13,481 nt of DNA, taken from assembly GCA_026984895.1 (NCBI GenBank), contig JALSRF010000228.1, forward strand, positions 1-13,481. The letters are read 5' to 3'. The translations under genes and the position numbers were made by a program. Positions within the stretch are counted from its first letter, which is position 1. Every line of letters begins with the position of its first letter. Under the pieces are notes generated by a model. That model did not search any database. It saw only the letters and a list, made by a program, of their open reading frames with translations, and was not told where the DNA came from. Source of the stretch: Paracoccaceae bacterium (GTDB lineage Bacteria; Pseudomonadota; Alphaproteobacteria; Rhodobacterales; Rhodobacteraceae). Shown in pieces: positions 12,346 through 13,481 of the stretch.

Positions 12346-13449
12346 ATGATCGAGACATGGAAGGAAATCGTCATCGAATCGCCGGCGTTCTACATCGGCT
12401 GGGGGGGGCTCGTCATCGGCATCGTGTTCGGTTTTGCCGTGTTCAGAACCAACTTCTGCACCATGGGCTCGATCTCGGACATCATGTCGTTCGGGGACTA
12501 CCGCCGGTTTCGCTCGTGGATGCTGGCGGCGGCCATCGCCATGATCGGGCTCGCCACGCTTCAGATGCTCGGCGTCGCGGACGCGGCGAATTCGATGTAC
12601 CTGGCGCCGAATTTCGGTTGGCTGGGCAATGCCGTGGGCGGGCTGATTTTCGGGATCGGCATGGTGTTCGCCGGCGGCTGCGTCAGCCGGAACCTTGCGC
12701 GCGTCGGCGGGGGCGACCTGCGCTCGCTGGTGGTGCTGCTGGTGATCGGGCTGTTCGCCTTCATGACCATAGGCGGGCTGTTCGCCTCGACCCGGGTCAA
12801 GCTGTTTTCCCCGTCGATGATCAACCTGTCGGACGCCGGTTTCGAAACCCAGCGGATGGGCGAACTGCTGGGCGGGGTCACCGGGATCGGAGCCGCCGCC
12901 GGCAACTGGATCGTGCTGGCGGTCTTCGTGGCGGGGCTGCTGTTCTTCTGTTTCAAGGACCCAGGTTTCCGCAAGTCACCGAACCATGTGGCCGCCGGCG
13001 TGGTGCTGGGGCTGTGCGTCACGGCCGGCTGGATGCTTACCGGGCTGGCCCAGGACGATTTCGCGGATACCCCGGTGGCGCTGATTTCGCTGAGCTTCGT
13101 GCGGCCGACGGGCGACACGCTGGACTATCTGATGCGCTTCTCTGCCCTGGGCGCGCCCGGCTTCGGGATCGTCACCCTTGCCGGCGCGGTGATCGGCGGG
13201 TTTCTTGGCGCGATCACCAGCCGCAAGTTCCACTGGCAGACCTTCTCCGATGCCAGGGATACCCGGCGCAACCTGTTCGGCGCAGCGCTGATGGGGGTGG
13301 GCGGCGTGCTGGCGCTTGGCTGCACTGTCGGACAGGGGCTGACCGGCATATCCACGCTTGCCGCCGGCTCGCTGATCGCGGTGCTGGGAATCGTCGCCGG
13401 CGGGGTGATCGGGATCAAATGGATGGAGTGGCTGGTGATGCGCGACTGA
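12346..13449 (+). CDS. YeeE/YedE (TsuA-like) family sulfur-compound permease
   Basis: This 367-residue integral membrane protein has the doubled YeeE/YedE (DUF395) architecture, with roughly nine or more hydrophobic segments. The three family cysteines are present: Cys38 in RTNFCTMGSISD, Cys112 in AGGCVSRNLARVGGGDLRS and Cys326 in ALGCTVGQGLTG. In the thiosulfate transporter TsuA of this family such cysteines line the passage for thiosulfate, so import of thiosulfate or a related sulfur compound is the likely role; the substrate is not proven. The frame is open back to an ATG at 12136, but that extension is low-complexity, runs through the tandem repeats and promoter, and lacks membrane segments. 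The ATG at 12346 has GGAGG 5 bases upstream and is followed by the first membrane helix. Transcription is probably from its own promoter. Confidence 0.92.
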   Translation: MIETWKEIVIESPAFYIGWGGLVIGIVFGFAVFRTNFCTMGSISDIMSFGDYRRFRSWMLAAAIAMIGLATLQMLGVADAANSMYLAPNFGWLGNAVGGLIFGIGMVFAGGCVSRNLARVGGGDLRSLVVLLVIGLFAFMTIGGLFASTRVKLFSPSMINLSDAGFETQRMGELLGGVTGIGAAAGNWIVLAVFVAGLLFFCFKDPGFRKSPNHVAAGVVLGLCVTAGWMLTGLAQDDFADTPVALISLSFVRPTGDTLDYLMRFSALGAPGFGIVTLAGAVIGGFLGAITSRKFHWQTFSDARDTRRNLFGAALMGVGGVLALGCTVGQGLTGISTLAAGSLIAVLGIVAGGVIGIKWMEWLVMRD

Positions 13450-13479
13450 GCGCGAACCGTTGTCGCGCGAACCGTCGTC
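13450..13479 (+). repeat. Two tandem 15-base units after the transporter stop
   Basis: GCGCGAACCGTTGTC and GCGCGAACCGTCGTC lie head to tail directly after the TGA and differ at one base. The window ends 2 bases later, so further copies may follow. Nothing else can be said of this end. Confidence 0.6.
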
Positions 13480-13481
13480 CG

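Noticed and set aside
1..13481. Mobile elements, tRNA or CRISPR signs
   Set aside because: No transposase or integrase genes, no cloverleaf-like sequence and no regularly spaced repeats were seen on reading both strands.

Overview
The window is GC-rich, densely packed DNA from a sulfur-oxidising proteobacterium. An alphaproteobacterium looks likely from GC content and codon use, but a gammaproteobacterium cannot be excluded without a phylogeny. Most of it is a reverse dissimilatory sulfite reductase (rDsr) operon. The rest is a divergent operon that makes siroheme and encodes a possible accessory oxygenase, followed by a sulfur-compound permease.

Minus strand (9050 down to 1): dsrA-dsrB-dsrE-dsrF-dsrH-dsrC-dsrM-dsrK-dsrL-dsrJ-dsrO. 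dsrO is cut by the left edge. This is the order known from purple sulfur bacteria such as Allochromatium vinosum, where dsrP and dsrN follow. DsrEFH with the DsrC/DsrAB/DsrL set points to the oxidative direction. In the accepted scheme DsrEFH passes sulfane sulfur to DsrC, DsrAB oxidises it to sulfite, DsrL couples those electrons to NAD+, and the membrane complex DsrMKJOP handles DsrC thiols and electrons. Spacing is tight from dsrB to dsrH and from dsrM to dsrO (4-base overlaps or gaps of 2-13 bases). There are longer, structured spacers at dsrA-dsrB (111 bases), dsrH-dsrC (45) and dsrC-dsrM (72).

9051-9317 is the divergent intergenic region, with an AT-rich core near 9197-9242. It holds candidate promoters in both directions and a 19-base inverted repeat between them.

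Plus strand: a TauD/TfdA-type Fe(II)/2-oxoglutarate dioxygenase (9318-10247), two unrecognised small proteins (65 and 71 aa) and a cysG-type siroheme synthase (10660-12096) form a very tight operon. CysG fits the siroheme demand of DsrAB; the role of the dioxygenase and small proteins is unknown. After a 249-base gap with a candidate promoter, an operator-like palindrome and short tandem repeats comes a YeeE/YedE (TsuA-like) permease (12346-13449), probably importing thiosulfate or another sulfur compound.

The points most worth following are the dioxygenase/small-ORF/cysG operon facing dsr, a DsrJ without the extra cysteine reported as distal haem ligand, a CysG with an altered NAD-binding motif, and the shared dsr/dioxygenase control region. 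No tRNA, rRNA, CRISPR array, insertion sequence or transposase was seen, and no stretch over 300 bases lacks a gene.
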